Source: an uncultured Psychroserpens sp. (GTDB taxonomy: Bacteria > Bacteroidota > Bacteroidia > Flavobacteriales > Flavobacteriaceae). From it: 64,000 bases of DNA. The position numbers were made by a program, and so were the translations under genes. Numbering within the stretch: position 1 is the stretch's first letter; every line of letters begins with the position of its first letter. Positions 1 through 8,533 of this stretch are shown here, piece by piece. The notes beneath the pieces are model-generated. The model had not been told where the DNA came from. It was given only the letters and a program-made list of their open reading frames with translations, and did not search any database. Where the stretch lies: contig CANLEE010000007.1 in the NCBI GenBank assembly GCA_947489585.1, forward strand, positions 62,001 through 126,000. Direction: 5' to 3'.

Positions 1-2556
1 TTCTATTTCTTTCTGAATAAATTCTTCAATTAAAAACGTGTGTTTGGCAATTTTCTCAGCAGAGACTTTATCATCTGTTAATCTGAGATATTCATCTTTA
101 AAAGTCAAAATTGCAGAAGGTTCAATACCAATTAATGGTGTGTCTTCAGATATAAGTGACTTAAAAATAGAAACATTAGTATTTGCTAAATCTTTTGCTT
201 CCTCAAGCAAACCTTTTGATAAAAATGATCGTCCTGATTCTGAATGTTTAATTAGAGTCACCTTATAATTTAGCGCTTCTAAAAGCGCTATAGCATCTAT
301 TCCAATAGATGTGTCTAAATGATTCGTAAATTCATCATTAAAGAAATAAACCTCTTTAATAAATTTATTTGTATCTAATTTATTTTTAGACATTTGAATC
401 ACCTTATTTAAACTTTTATTTGAAATAAATGGCAGGCTTCTTTTTTTAGCAATACCAAACGTAGACTTCAAAATTGATGATGTGATTTTATTTGAGAATA
501 TAAAATTTGTAATCTTAGGAAAACGACTACCAAAAGCATTCAATCTATTATTATATGCAAACAGTTTTGTACGCCAACTCACCCCATTTGCTTTTTGGTA
601 TTGGTACTGAAACTCTGCTTTTAAACTTGCGACATCAACACTACTTGGACACTCACTCACACAGGCTTTACAACTTAAACATAAATCAAACACCGCTTTC
701 AATTCAGTATGATTGAATTTATTAGCTTTTTCAGAATGCGTTAAAAACTCACGCAAAGCATTAGCTCGCGCTCTTGTTGTGTCTTTTTCATTCCTAGTGG
801 CCCGGTAACTCGGACACATCGTTCCTCCAAACTCTGGTAATTTCCTGCAATCACCAGAACCATTGCATTTTTCAGCTTCACGCAATACGCCTTGAGAACT
901 TGAAAAATCCATAACCGTTTCAATATCAAGCGTATTTACTTCTGGTTCATATCGCAGTGATTTATCCATAGGAAGAGCATCAATAATTTTCCCTGGATTA
1001 AAAATGTTTTGAGGGTCAAAAGCACGTTTAATTTTCTTTAAAACCTGATAATTTTCATTCCCAATCATCAAAGGGATAAATTCTGCTCTTACAATACCAT
1101 CTCCATGTTCACCACTCATAGAACCCTTATAACGTTTTACCAAATGCGCAACATCTGTTGTTATCTTTCTAAACAAGACAATATCAGCTTTCTTTTTTAA
1201 GTTTAGTATTGGCCTCAAATGCAACTCTCCCGCTCCAGCATGTGCATAATACACTGGTTTTTGATTATAACCCTCCATTAGCTCTGAAAATTCCTTAATA
1301 TAATTTGATAAATCTTCTAAAGCCACAGCAGTATCTTCAATACAAGCCACAGCTTTTGAATCTCCAATCATATTACCCAATAAACCTAAGCCAGCTTTTC
1401 GAAGTTCATTAGCCTTTTCTATATCCTCACCTTTAAGCAAAGAATTTGCATAACTTAAACCTAAATTTTGCAAATCCTCAATCAACCGATTAACTTTTTT
1501 ATTTAACACCTCTATATCATCTGATTTGAGTTCACACATCAAAATAGCCTGAGGTTCACCTTCAATAAACTGGCGATTGCTTTGCTGAGTCTTGTTATAC
1601 TTTGTTAAATCCAAAATGGTTTTATCCATCATTTCACAGGCATATAAATCGTGTTGCATAGTCAAAGCAACTGTAGCTAAGCAATCATCTATAGATTTAA
1701 AATGCGCAGCAACCATAACACTTTCAGAAGGCGCAATTTTATCCAGCTTTAATGTAATTTGCGTTGTAAAAGCTAATGTACCTTCACTACCAGCAAGTAG
1801 CTTACACATATTAAAACGCTTATCACCTTCGGAAAATGGCTGAGCTTGTATTAATTCATCTATAGCATAACCTGTATTTCTACGATGAATTTTATGTTTA
1901 GGAAATTGAGATTTAATATTTTGACGCACATCTTCTGAAGACAACTCAGTATAAATTGACTTATAGATACCACCTTCCAATGTGTTAAGTTTAAGTTTTT
2001 CTTTAAAAATTTCCGAAGATATTTCAGAAAATACAACCTCGCTTCCATCACTCAAAATGGTATGCAATTCTATCACTTTATCTCTAGTGACACCATATTT
2101 AATTGATGTTGTTCCAGAGGAATTATTACCAACCATTCCCCCTATCATGCAACGATTTGATGTTGATGTATTTGGTCCAAAAAACAAACCAAAAGGCTTT
2201 AAATAAATATTCAATTCGTCCCTTACAACACCAGGCTGCAGCGTTACAGTTTTATCCTTTTCATTAATATTTAAAATTCTATTAAAATACTTAGAAACAT
2301 CAACTACAATACCCTTGCCGACACATTGTCCTGCCAAAGAGGTACCTGCAGCCCTAGGGATAAGTGATGTTTTGTGCTGCCTAGCAAATCGCACAAGCAA
2401 TTTTACATCATCATTTGTTTTAGGCAAAGCAACTGCTAAAGGCAGCATTCTATAAACTGAAGCATCTGTTGCATATAGCGTCTTCATTAATTCATCAAAA
2501 TATAATTCACCTTCCAATTGAGAGGCTAAAGCATGTAATTGTGAATCGTTAATCAT
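1..2556 (-). CDS. FAD-linked oxidase with C-terminal 4Fe-4S domains (YdiJ/GlcD-like), 3' end outside window
   Basis: This is an open frame of 852 codons running off the left edge, starting at the ATG at 2556. The first half reads as a PCMH-type FAD-binding domain (IPRAAGTSLAGQ, then PNTSTSNRCMIGGMVGNNSSG) followed by a FAD-oxidase C-terminal domain. Two Fe-S motifs follow: CNGSGDC...MCP at about residues 560-580 and CxxCxxCxxxCP (C626, C629, C632, C636). This is the layout of the roughly 970-residue YdiJ-like D-2-hydroxyacid dehydrogenases, which oxidise a 2-hydroxyacid and pass electrons through Fe-S clusters. About 100 C-terminal residues are missing because of the window edge, not because of damage. 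The substrate cannot be told from the sequence; D-lactate or D-2-hydroxyglutarate is usual for the family. Confidence 0.88.
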   Translation of the reverse strand, partial: MINDSQLHALASQLEGELYFDELMKTLYATDASVYRMLPLAVALPKTNDDVKLLVRFARQHKTSLIPRAAGTSLAGQCVGKGIVVDVSKYFNRILNINEKDKTVTLQPGVVRDELNIYLKPFGLFFGPNTSTSNRCMIGGMVGNNSSGTTSIKYGVTRDKVIELHTILSDGSEVVFSEISSEIFKEKLKLNTLEGGIYKSIYTELSSEDVRQNIKSQFPKHKIHRRNTGYAIDELIQAQPFSEGDKRFNMCKLLAGSEGTLAFTTQITLKLDKIAPSESVMVAAHFKSIDDCLATVALTMQHDLYACEMMDKTILDLTKYNKTQQSNRQFIEGEPQAILMCELKSDDIEVLNKKVNRLIEDLQNLGLSYANSLLKGEDIEKANELRKAGLGLLGNMIGDSKAVACIEDTAVALEDLSNYIKEFSELMEGYNQKPVYYAHAGAGELHLRPILNLKKKADIVLFRKITTDVAHLVKRYKGSMSGEHGDGIVRAEFIPLMIGNENYQVLKKIKRAFDPQNIFNPGKIIDALPMDKSLRYEPEVNTLDIETVMDFSSSQGVLREAEKCNGSGDCRKLPEFGGTMCPSYRATRNEKDTTRARANALREFLTHSEKANKFNHTELKAVFDLCLSCKACVSECPSSVDVASLKAEFQYQYQKANGVSWRTKLFAYNNRLNAFGSRFPKITNFIFSNKITSSILKSTFGIAKKRSLPFISNKSLNKVIQMSKNKLDTNKFIKEVYFFNDEFTNHLDTSIGIDAIALLEALNYKVTLIKHSESGRSFLSKGLLEEAKDLANTNVSIFKSLISEDTPLIGIEPSAILTFKDEYLRLTDDKVSAEKIAKHTFLIEEFIQKEIE

Positions 2557-2616
2557 ATATGCATAAGTCTGTTTATAAAACTAAAAATAAATTTAATAAA
2601 ACTTCTTTTTTGGCGT

Positions 2617-2624
2617 TATTTTTG
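2617..2624 (+). promoter_or_regulatory. Candidate -7 promoter box (TAnnTTTG)
   Basis: TATTTTTG matches the Bacteroidota -7 consensus and lies upstream of the outer-membrane barrel gene, giving an untranslated leader of about 55 bases. No clear TTG -33 box is seen at the right distance. Confidence 0.3.
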
Positions 2625-2682
2625 TAAAGTTAATCCGAAACTGTGACATATAATCTTTTTATGGGTCACATTCGTATAACTA

Positions 2683-3189
2683 ATGAGAACAAAAAACTTA
2701 AATTTTATGAGAAAATTATTTTTAGTAGCATTAGCTTTTATTGGCTTTGCAACAGTTAACGCTCAAGACATTTCTGACAATGCTATAGGTCTTCGTTTAG
2801 GAGATAGTGACGGTTTTGGAGCAGAAATCTCTTACCAAAGAGCACTTGGGGACAACAACCGTTTAGAGCTAGACCTTGGATTGAGAGATGGAAAAGGTTA
2901 CGATGGCTTTAAAATTGCCGGACTTTATCAATGGGTTTGGGTTCTTGATGGAGACTTTAACTGGTACGTTGGTGCAGGTGGTGGTTTAGGGTCGTACAGT
3001 TTTGATAATGTACCTGCCGGATTTGATGATAGTGAAACTTTCTTTTTCGCTGCTGGAGATATTGGTATAGAATACAACTTTGATATCCCATTACAACTAT
3101 CTATAGATGCTAGGCCAGAGTTAGGTTTTGGTGATTTTAGAGATGATTTAGATTTTGATATCGCCCTTAGTGTTAGATACCGATTCTAA
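2683..3189 (+). CDS. Small outer-membrane beta-barrel protein
   Basis: The product is a secreted protein with a signal peptide (MRKLFLVALAFIGFATVNAQ) best read from the second methionine at 2707; the first ATG at 2683 would add eight polar residues. The mature part, about 140 residues, alternates polar and aromatic or hydrophobic residues and ends in an aromatic-rich strand (ALSVRYRF), typical of a barrel of the OmpW or outer-membrane beta-barrel domain type. The glycine-rich part (YVGAGGGLGSYSF) fits a strand turn. It is monocistronic, with a strong terminator directly downstream. The function is not evident; it could be a small porin or a stress-related barrel. Confidence 0.7.
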   Translation: MRTKNLNFMRKLFLVALAFIGFATVNAQDISDNAIGLRLGDSDGFGAEISYQRALGDNNRLELDLGLRDGKGYDGFKIAGLYQWVWVLDGDFNWYVGAGGGLGSYSFDNVPAGFDDSETFFFAAGDIGIEYNFDIPLQLSIDARPELGFGDFRDDLDFDIALSVRYRF

Positions 3190-3207
3190 AAACAACATAA
3201 ACAATTA

Positions 3208-3238
3208 AAAAACCGCTTCAAAGAAGCGGTTTTTTTTA
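3208..3238 (+). terminator. Rho-independent terminator
   Basis: An 11-base stem (AAAACCGCTTC / GAAGCGGTTTT) with an AAA loop is followed by a T run, directly after the barrel gene. The A run on the other side lets it also serve the convergent DinB gene. Confidence 0.85.
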
Positions 3239-3751
3239 TAAATATCGCTCCTTAATAACGTCGCAATGGTGATTTTCATGACCTATAATAATAAAAGCCA
3301 CCGCTCTAGGAGACAAATTACTATTGCTAGCAATACCAATTTGAGTCAGCATCTCTTTCGTGAAGCTTTCAAACAATATAATACTTGCTAATCGTACAGC
3401 CTTATATTCATTCATCAAACTATACATAGAACGTTGATTAGCCTCACAACTTGCAGCATAGGCATCTTGATCATATCCAGGAAATAAGGTTTTGTCTTGC
3501 CTAGCGATACACAAGGCTCTATACATAAAGACACGCTCTGTATCTATTAAGTGTTGAATGATTTCTTTTACAGTCCATTTTCCCGCTTCATATCTATATT
3601 CTAGCTTGTCTTCAGGAATAGACTCTAAAAACGCAATGGTTAAATCTCCATTGGTTTTCAACCCTTCATACAAAGCTAAAGCACCAGCTTTTTCAATATA
3701 AGTTTCATAATAAGGGTTGTATTCGCTTTTTGACAAATCCTCTTTAGTCAT
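3236..3751 (-). CDS. DinB family protein
   Basis: A 171-residue four-helix-bundle protein of the DinB/YfiT superfamily. The metal-binding histidines appear in the expected places: the first in IIQHLIDTERV (about residue 67), the other two near the C-terminus in IGHENHHCDVIKERYL. Family members are often thiol-dependent metalloenzymes, for example bacillithiol transferases, or stress-induced proteins of unknown activity. It stands alone between two terminators and converges on the barrel gene. The substrate is unknown. Confidence 0.85.
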   Translation of the reverse strand: MTKEDLSKSEYNPYYETYIEKAGALALYEGLKTNGDLTIAFLESIPEDKLEYRYEAGKWTVKEIIQHLIDTERVFMYRALCIARQDKTLFPGYDQDAYAASCEANQRSMYSLMNEYKAVRLASIILFESFTKEMLTQIGIASNSNLSPRAVAFIIIGHENHHCDVIKERYL

Positions 3752-3781
3752 AATTGATTATAATTTTAAATTAGTAGCAAC

Positions 3782-3820
3782 AAAAAAACCTTTATCAAAT
3801 ATTTGATAAAGGTTTTTTTT
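3782..3820. terminator. Bidirectional terminator hairpin
   Basis: A near-perfect palindrome of AAAAAAACCTTTATCAAA and its complement around a TAT centre, with A and T runs on either side. It lies just 3' of the asnC-type gene, which is on the minus strand. Confidence 0.85.
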
Positions 3821-3840
3821 ATATATAAATGCTAAGATGG

Positions 3841-4320
3841 TTACAACTCATTAAATATGGTGTGCATCAAACGCTTTTTATCATTAATACTCTCCTCTAG
3901 ACTAATCATTGTCTCGGTCCTATAAATACCTTCAATATCATCTAACATGAAGATAATATCTTTAGCATGGGACGTGTTTTTCGCTCTTACCTTACAGAAA
4001 ATATTAAATTTTCCAGTAGTAATATGCGCAACTGTCACATAAGGAATTTGATGTATACGCTCTAAAACAAATTTGGTTTGCGAGGTGTTGTTTAAAAACA
4101 CTCCTACATAAGCTATGAACGAATATCCAAGTTTTTGATAATCTAATGTTAAAGACGATCCTTTAATAATTCCAGCCTCTTCCATTTTCTTCACTCTTAC
4201 ATGAACAGTTCCAGCAGAAATTACTAATTTTTTTGCAATATCTGTGAAAGGAATTCTTGTATTATCGATTAACATATCTAGAATTTGATGATCGATTTCA
4301 TCTAACTTGAATTTTGCCAT
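3841..4320 (-). CDS. Lrp/AsnC family transcriptional regulator
   Basis: At 159 residues it has the usual family length. An N-terminal winged HTH (DEIDHQILDMLIDNTRIPF, then IAKKLVISAGTVHVRVKKM) is followed by a ligand-binding RAM/AsnC domain (VGVFLNNTSQ, then VTVAHITTGKFNIFCKV). Members bind amino acids and form octamers that wrap DNA. It is monocistronic. A 7-base inverted repeat just upstream (4355-4380) could be its own operator. The effector and regulon are unknown. Confidence 0.92.
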   Translation of the reverse strand: MAKFKLDEIDHQILDMLIDNTRIPFTDIAKKLVISAGTVHVRVKKMEEAGIIKGSSLTLDYQKLGYSFIAYVGVFLNNTSQTKFVLERIHQIPYVTVAHITTGKFNIFCKVRAKNTSHAKDIIFMLDDIEGIYRTETMISLEESINDKKRLMHTIFNEL

Positions 4321-4346
4321 TATTTTGCTTTTTAGTAAATTTTATA

Positions 4347-4354
4347 CAAAAATA
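4347..4354 (-). promoter_or_regulatory. Candidate -7 box of the asnC-type gene
   Basis: TATTTTTG on the minus strand, 27 bases upstream of the ATG at 4320. It abuts the inverted repeat at 4355-4380. Confidence 0.4.
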
Positions 4355-4380
4355 ATGCAATTTCTTTAAAGATATTGCAT
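4355..4380. promoter_or_regulatory. Inverted repeat, candidate Lrp/AsnC operator
   Basis: ATGCAAT, 12 bases, then ATTGCAT: perfect 7-base arms around a TTTAAA-centred spacer, immediately upstream of the -7 box of the regulator gene. The position suits autoregulation, which is inference. Confidence 0.4.
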
Positions 4381-4395
4381 TGAAAAGCAACTTTT

Positions 4396-5526
4396 TCAAA
4401 GATTTAGCAAAAATTTATCATTATTCAACATTACGAAATCGATTTCGTTTCCCTCTTGAATTGGCATGTTATTTTCCCTAAACACCTCATGCCCATTGGC
4501 GTCAATCTCTTTGTGCGCAAAAAAATTCTTTAAATCAGAAATTTTCTCAATTTTTGGCACAAAATTTAAGATGCCGTCAATTAATTTTTCTTGATACTGA
4601 ATAGCAACATCTACGCCGTTCGCATTTCTTATAATAATATCATAAAAAAGCTTATCATTCTTAGGGATATCAAAATAAGATTCATATTTCGACCCATCAA
4701 TGTCGTTATTAGCAATATAATTCAACGACACTAATAGCGACTGAAAAATAAATTCTCGAGTTTTTTCTCTGCTATAATCCTTTTCATAATGACCAGCTTC
4801 AAATAATAACGTAGGAACATCATGAGTTTGAAATGTATCGCCAACGCAATTAATATTAAAACCATCATCATATATACCAACCTGATTTTCAATTTGTTGC
4901 TGAAGATTATCATTCATTACTGCAATAATCTCCATAGCGATTTTTCGTGTAGTTGTTACAGATCTATTAGCATCTTGCGCAGGCGCCAAAAAAGAGACCG
5001 TAGCAGTCTTATCACTATTGCCAGCACTAAATATGGTACGCTGACCGTGTAAATTATAGCAGTAACTTGGCCTAAATTCTTCAAAGACAGTTCTTAAGGC
5101 TTTACTCTCTGGCTGTGACAAGTCTTGGGCATCTCTATTCAAATCCACTCCATTGGCATTAACTCTAGTGTAAGCCTTTGCTCCATCTGGATTTAGAATT
5201 GGGATGATTTTTATGGTACAAGTCTCAAAAATTTGATTTATAGTAGAATTATCATCAGAAAAAACATTTAGCAAATCAAAAACTGCTTTCGTCGTCGTAC
5301 TTTCATTGCCATGCATTTGTGACCACATTAGAATTTTTTTATCGCCTTGACCAAAAGTAATAGCATGAATTGGAAGTTCATTTACAGAAACTCCAATTGT
5401 TTCAACTGCAAATTTACTATTCAATTTTTCAAGAAGATAGGCTATAGATTCGTAATGAATATAACGTCCAAAAAGAGTGCTTTCTTTATGGGTTTCAAAT
5501 AAAGTTTTTAACGTTTTTAGTTGCAT
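4396..5526 (-). CDS. M14 family zinc carboxypeptidase
   Basis: A 376-residue M14-type metallopeptidase. The zinc ligands appear as HxxE in QMHGNEST (about residues 71-74) and as His in YNLHGQR (about residue 159). The substrate-binding stretch LNPDGAKAY...NANGVDLNRD (about residues 112-132) and the catalytic Glu in LLFEAGHYEKD (about residue 242) are present. There is no signal peptide, so it is probably cytoplasmic, hydrolysing C-terminal residues of peptides or an amide-linked small molecule. Its promoter faces that of an XRE regulator across 305 bases containing repeated palindromes, so the two are likely regulated together. Confidence 0.85.
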   Translation of the reverse strand: MQLKTLKTLFETHKESTLFGRYIHYESIAYLLEKLNSKFAVETIGVSVNELPIHAITFGQGDKKILMWSQMHGNESTTTKAVFDLLNVFSDDNSTINQIFETCTIKIIPILNPDGAKAYTRVNANGVDLNRDAQDLSQPESKALRTVFEEFRPSYCYNLHGQRTIFSAGNSDKTATVSFLAPAQDANRSVTTTRKIAMEIIAVMNDNLQQQIENQVGIYDDGFNINCVGDTFQTHDVPTLLFEAGHYEKDYSREKTREFIFQSLLVSLNYIANNDIDGSKYESYFDIPKNDKLFYDIIIRNANGVDVAIQYQEKLIDGILNFVPKIEKISDLKNFFAHKEIDANGHEVFRENNMPIQEGNEIDFVMLNNDKFLLNL

Positions 5527-5545
5527 GTATTTTCATTAACTGAGA

Positions 5546-5553
5546 CAAAGGTA
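5546..5553 (-). promoter_or_regulatory. Candidate -7 box of the M14 peptidase gene
   Basis: TACCTTTG on the minus strand, 20 bases before the ATG. A TTG at 5572-5570 lies 16 bases upstream as a possible -33 box. The box overlaps one palindromic site and the TTG overlaps another. Confidence 0.5.
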
Positions 5554-5790
5554 AACATTTACTAATTTACAAATGTAAACACAATAGTGTTATCTATTTT
5601 TACAGAAACTGTTACCAATGTATACAAAACTGCAGTCACATAAATACGCACATTGAAAAATATGCAATAAAATAAAAATTAAACAATTAAACTATTTTAA
5701 TTCAGATGATTACATAATATTATATAAAGTTTTAATCACAATAAATTATACATTTATACAATTAGTTTAGTTATCTAATTATAATATGTT

Positions 5791-5798
5791 TACATTTG
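5791..5798 (+). promoter_or_regulatory. Candidate -7 box of the XRE regulator gene
   Basis: TACATTTG lies inside the palindrome at 5789-5802, 34 bases before the ATG. A regulator bound there would block its own promoter. Confidence 0.5.
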
Positions 5799-5831
5799 TA
5801 ACGTTACAATATTAAACTTTCTAAGTTTACA

Positions 5832-6209
5832 ATGATAAACAACGAAGAATTCACTAAACGCCTGCAAAAAGTCATCGATTTCTACGGAGAATCGGCATCT
5901 TCATTTGCTGAAAAAATAGGTGTTCAACGCTCTAGTATTTCGCACATTTTATCAGGTAGAAACAAGCCAAGTTTAGATTTTGTTTTGAAGGTACTCTCCT
6001 CCTTTCCTGAGGTAGAATTATATTGGTTAATGAATGGCAAAGGAAATTTCCCATCACAAAAAAAGGAAATTCATGAAAAGCCAATTTCCGAAGTAAAAAC
6101 TATTTCGACTTCCAAAATTGAGCAAATTTCAAAATCTGAAGATAAGTCTATAGAACGCATAGTGATTTTTTATAAAGACGGCACATTCAAGAATTTTGAG
6201 CATTCGTAA
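5832..6209 (+). CDS. XRE-family helix-turn-helix transcriptional regulator
   Basis: A 125-residue protein. Residues 5-60 form a Cro/C1-type HTH (SASSFAEKIGVQRSSISHIL, then SGRNKPSLDFVLKVL), followed by ELYWLMNGKG, a stretch common in Bacteroidota XRE regulators. The C-terminal part is charged, lysine- and serine-rich, and ends with a short strand-like segment. It is divergent from the M14 peptidase with palindromes at both promoters and one over its own start codon, which suggests negative autoregulation. The signal it responds to is unknown. Confidence 0.9.
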   Translation: MINNEEFTKRLQKVIDFYGESASSFAEKIGVQRSSISHILSGRNKPSLDFVLKVLSSFPEVELYWLMNGKGNFPSQKKEIHEKPISEVKTISTSKIEQISKSEDKSIERIVIFYKDGTFKNFEHS

Positions 6210-6263
6210 CAACATCCAAAAAAAATTCAAATATGCCATTCTCATAAATCGGCTATGGTTTTG

Positions 6264-6271
6264 TAATTTTG
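6264..6271 (+). promoter_or_regulatory. Candidate -7 box
   Basis: TAATTTTG lies 15 bases before the ATG at 6287, giving a very short leader for the two-lipoprotein transcript. Confidence 0.45.
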
Positions 6272-6286
6272 TATAAAACTTAAACC

Positions 6287-6673
6287 ATGCGAAGAGCTTT
6301 AGCTTTGCTTTTACCATTAATCTTCTTAAACTGTTATCAAGTAGAACGCAACTGTGCCGATTTCAGAACTGGAATATTTGAATTTAGTTATACCATTGAC
6401 GGTATTGAAAAAACAGGAACATTCACAAGAACCGAAAAGTACAACATTGATTACTTTGACTCTAAAATAGACTCAGCCTCCATTAGATGGATTAATGATT
6501 GTGAGTTTATACAAAAGGAGCTTCATCCTAAAAACATGAAAGAACAAAAGGATATTCACTTTAAAATCATTAGTACTACTGCTGATTCTTATACTTTTGA
6601 ATATAAATTAGCTGTGAAAGATCCTTATAAAAAACAACGCGTAGAAAAAGGAACCGCTAAAAAAATAGAATAA
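6287..6673 (+). CDS. Putative lipoprotein of unknown function
   Basis: A 128-residue protein. The N-terminus (MRRALALLLPLIFLNCYQ) is a lipoprotein signal with a weak lipobox, Cys at residue 16. The rest is a small beta-rich domain with two further cysteines (NCADF and NDCEF) that could pair. It resembles a short family found in Flavobacteriaceae that is often carried in databases under the unsupported name DNA topoisomerase IV; nothing in this sequence supports that name. Its stop abuts the ATG of the next gene, so the two are co-transcribed. Confidence 0.65.
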   Translation: MRRALALLLPLIFLNCYQVERNCADFRTGIFEFSYTIDGIEKTGTFTRTEKYNIDYFDSKIDSASIRWINDCEFIQKELHPKNMKEQKDIHFKIISTTADSYTFEYKLAVKDPYKKQRVEKGTAKKIE

Positions 6674-7180
6674 ATGAAACGAGCGTTACATCTTTTTTTA
6701 GGACTTTTTATTTCAGCATCTATTTTATCGTGTGAAAACACAACTGATATTAAAGAAAAAGCAACTGCAGCTATAATGAAATTGCACAATGATCAACGAA
6801 AATTTCATTTTGAGAAGATGCCAGAAGCTTTTGCATCACTAATGTCTAAAGATCATATTTCGGTTAATAGAGGTCTAATCAAAAGCCCTAGTAAAGCTGA
6901 AAACATAGTCCGATTTCAGAATTATTTTAATTTAGTAGAATTCGAAGAATGGGATGATATAACACCTCCAATTATTAAGTTTTCTGAAGATTACTCTATG
7001 GCGTATACTGTTGTCAATAAAAGAGTTACTTTAACTTATACTGATGAACAAAATAATAAGCAAAAAGAAACTACCGAGTTTTCTTGGGTAGCTATTTACA
7101 AGAACTATCCAGATAAAGGTTGGAAAATAGATTGTGTAGCATCTACAAATCTACCATCAGTCTCAGAAGACTTAAACTAA
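6674..7180 (+). CDS. Putative lipoprotein, SnoaL/NTF2-like
   Basis: A 168-residue protein with a lipobox (ASILSC, Cys at residue 20). The remainder fits an NTF2-like cone fold: an N-terminal helix (TAAIMKLHNDQRKFHFEKM) and a C-terminal sheet with the common element FSWVAIYKNYPDKGWKIDCV. Such domains (DUF4440/SnoaL-like) are often lipid-anchored and of unknown ligand. It begins directly after the stop of the upstream lipoprotein gene. It converges on the DUF3570 gene with only 13 bases between stops. Confidence 0.65.
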   Translation: MKRALHLFLGLFISASILSCENTTDIKEKATAAIMKLHNDQRKFHFEKMPEAFASLMSKDHISVNRGLIKSPSKAENIVRFQNYFNLVEFEEWDDITPPIIKFSEDYSMAYTVVNKRVTLTYTDEQNNKQKETTEFSWVAIYKNYPDKGWKIDCVASTNLPSVSEDLN

Positions 7181-7193
7181 ACTCTGGCTTTAT

Positions 7194-8513
7194 CTAATCC
7201 ATTACGAATTTAAATCCTGCAGAGATAATACTAGCGCTTAAAGTATTATCTCTATCATAGAATGTGTACTTTAGATCAATACTTTTTAAACCAAGCTTCC
7301 ATATATGGAGTTTAGTAAAGATGTCAGTATAAGACGCTCCGAAACTATATTGATTAGCACTGTATTTAGACAAGTCAAAATCTGAAGTATAAAACGCATC
7401 TGTAGATAAATGACCTTCATAAATATTAAAATAATCAGCAGCTGTTTGATTATAAAATCGATACGATGGATATAATGTAAACTTGTCGCTAATTTTTATT
7501 GGCACTTCTACACTTGCAGTATGTGATTTAATTCCCCAATCATCAGTATAATAGCGATAGAATGTTCTCAATACAAACGTTTCATTGATATAATAATTTA
7601 ATCGCCCACCAACTGCAATTTTAAATCTCGAATCTGGCAGCCGTTCTACATCGTCAGCTAACTGAAAGTTTTCAATAAATGAGTCAGCAACATCACTAAA
7701 ATACACTCGCTGAAAAGGTGTTGACAAAAGACCATCTTGCATTACTAAATCTAGAGCTAAAGAGCCTTGAAGTCTTTTTGATAGTATTTGAGAAAACCCA
7801 AAGCCTAGCGCATATGTATTTCTTCCTTCGCTATCAAAAGTTTCAAAATTAGGATTGTAATTTATATTTCCTGTAATTGTATTTTGCGAAAACAAATTAC
7901 TACTTAGACCGCTTCCTCCTTGAGAAAAAGGCCGTAATTCAATTGGGTATATAGCATTCCATGAATCAATAAAGACGTTACCATTAACGCTTATTTCAGT
8001 ATTTTTTTCATTGAATAATTTGGTATAACTACCTCCTACACCGATTGAAAAGTAATCATATTCTGCTGACACCGAAAGCTTAGCAGACCATATATCGTTT
8101 CTATCATCTGAACTATGTGTATAAGAACCTGTAATATTACCCCAAACATCACCTTGTGAAGCTCCAGAACTTGAAACAAACGGATCTGCAATAGTATTAC
8201 CTCCATCAAACGGACTAACATTACTTGACGATGCAGAAGTATAAGCAGAAATTCCAGCATCAATTGTTAACACGTCATCATCATTTAAAGGTATCGACAC
8301 AATAAATGTTGCTGTAACATCTGTGAGCTCTTCGGTGCCAATCCCGCCGCTTACTGCAGCATTATCACCATCTTGAGTATAATAACTCGATAGAAAATCA
8401 ACTTCAGTTGTTTCTAAAACTCGTTTCTTATAGACTTGTGTTGAATCTTGAGATTGACCAAGTCCAACTTGAAATGATAATAATGCAAGGCTAATTAGGC
8501 TTATGTTTTTCAA
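7194..8513 (-). CDS. DUF3570 outer-membrane protein
   Basis: A 439-residue secreted beta-barrel-like protein of the DUF3570 type: signal peptide, then VYKKRVLETTEVDFLSSYYT, many amphipathic strands, and a C-terminal SAGFKFVMD strand. No ATG exists in the N-terminal region. The best start is the TTG at 8513, which gives KNISLISLALLSFQVGLGQ after the initiator; an earlier TTG at 8549 lies inside the coding end of the DUF4266 gene and gives an odd N-terminus. It is the last gene of the thioredoxin / ApbE / DUF4266 operon, 20 bases after the DUF4266 stop. It is probably the outer-membrane part of that system; activity unknown. Confidence 0.85.
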   Translation of the reverse strand: MKNISLISLALLSFQVGLGQSQDSTQVYKKRVLETTEVDFLSSYYTQDGDNAAVSGGIGTEELTDVTATFIVSIPLNDDDVLTIDAGISAYTSASSSNVSPFDGGNTIADPFVSSSGASQGDVWGNITGSYTHSSDDRNDIWSAKLSVSAEYDYFSIGVGGSYTKLFNEKNTEISVNGNVFIDSWNAIYPIELRPFSQGGSGLSSNLFSQNTITGNINYNPNFETFDSEGRNTYALGFGFSQILSKRLQGSLALDLVMQDGLLSTPFQRVYFSDVADSFIENFQLADDVERLPDSRFKIAVGGRLNYYINETFVLRTFYRYYTDDWGIKSHTASVEVPIKISDKFTLYPSYRFYNQTAADYFNIYEGHLSTDAFYTSDFDLSKYSANQYSFGASYTDIFTKLHIWKLGLKSIDLKYTFYDRDNTLSASIISAGFKFVMD

Positions 8514-8533
8514 ATTTCTAATTTTAATTAGGA

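Larger units (their letters stand above)
5527..5831. promoter_or_regulatory. Divergent control region with repeated TTTACA-N2-TGTAAA palindromes
   Basis: This 305-base gap has no gene. It holds -7 boxes for both flanking genes and palindromic sites: GTAAACATTTAC at 5551-5562, TTTACAAATGTAAA at 5566-5579, TTTACATTTGTAAC at 5789-5802, a perfect TGTAACGTTACA at 5797-5808, and GTTTACAATGATAAAC at 5825-5840 covering the regulator's own ATG. The sites cluster at the two promoters and are absent from the AT-rich middle. They are probably operators for the XRE protein encoded at 5832. Confidence 0.6.

Noticed and set aside
741..929. Minus-strand frame within the FAD oxidase
   Set aside because: Wrong frame; the real frame there codes for the first Fe-S motif (CNGSGDC...MCP).
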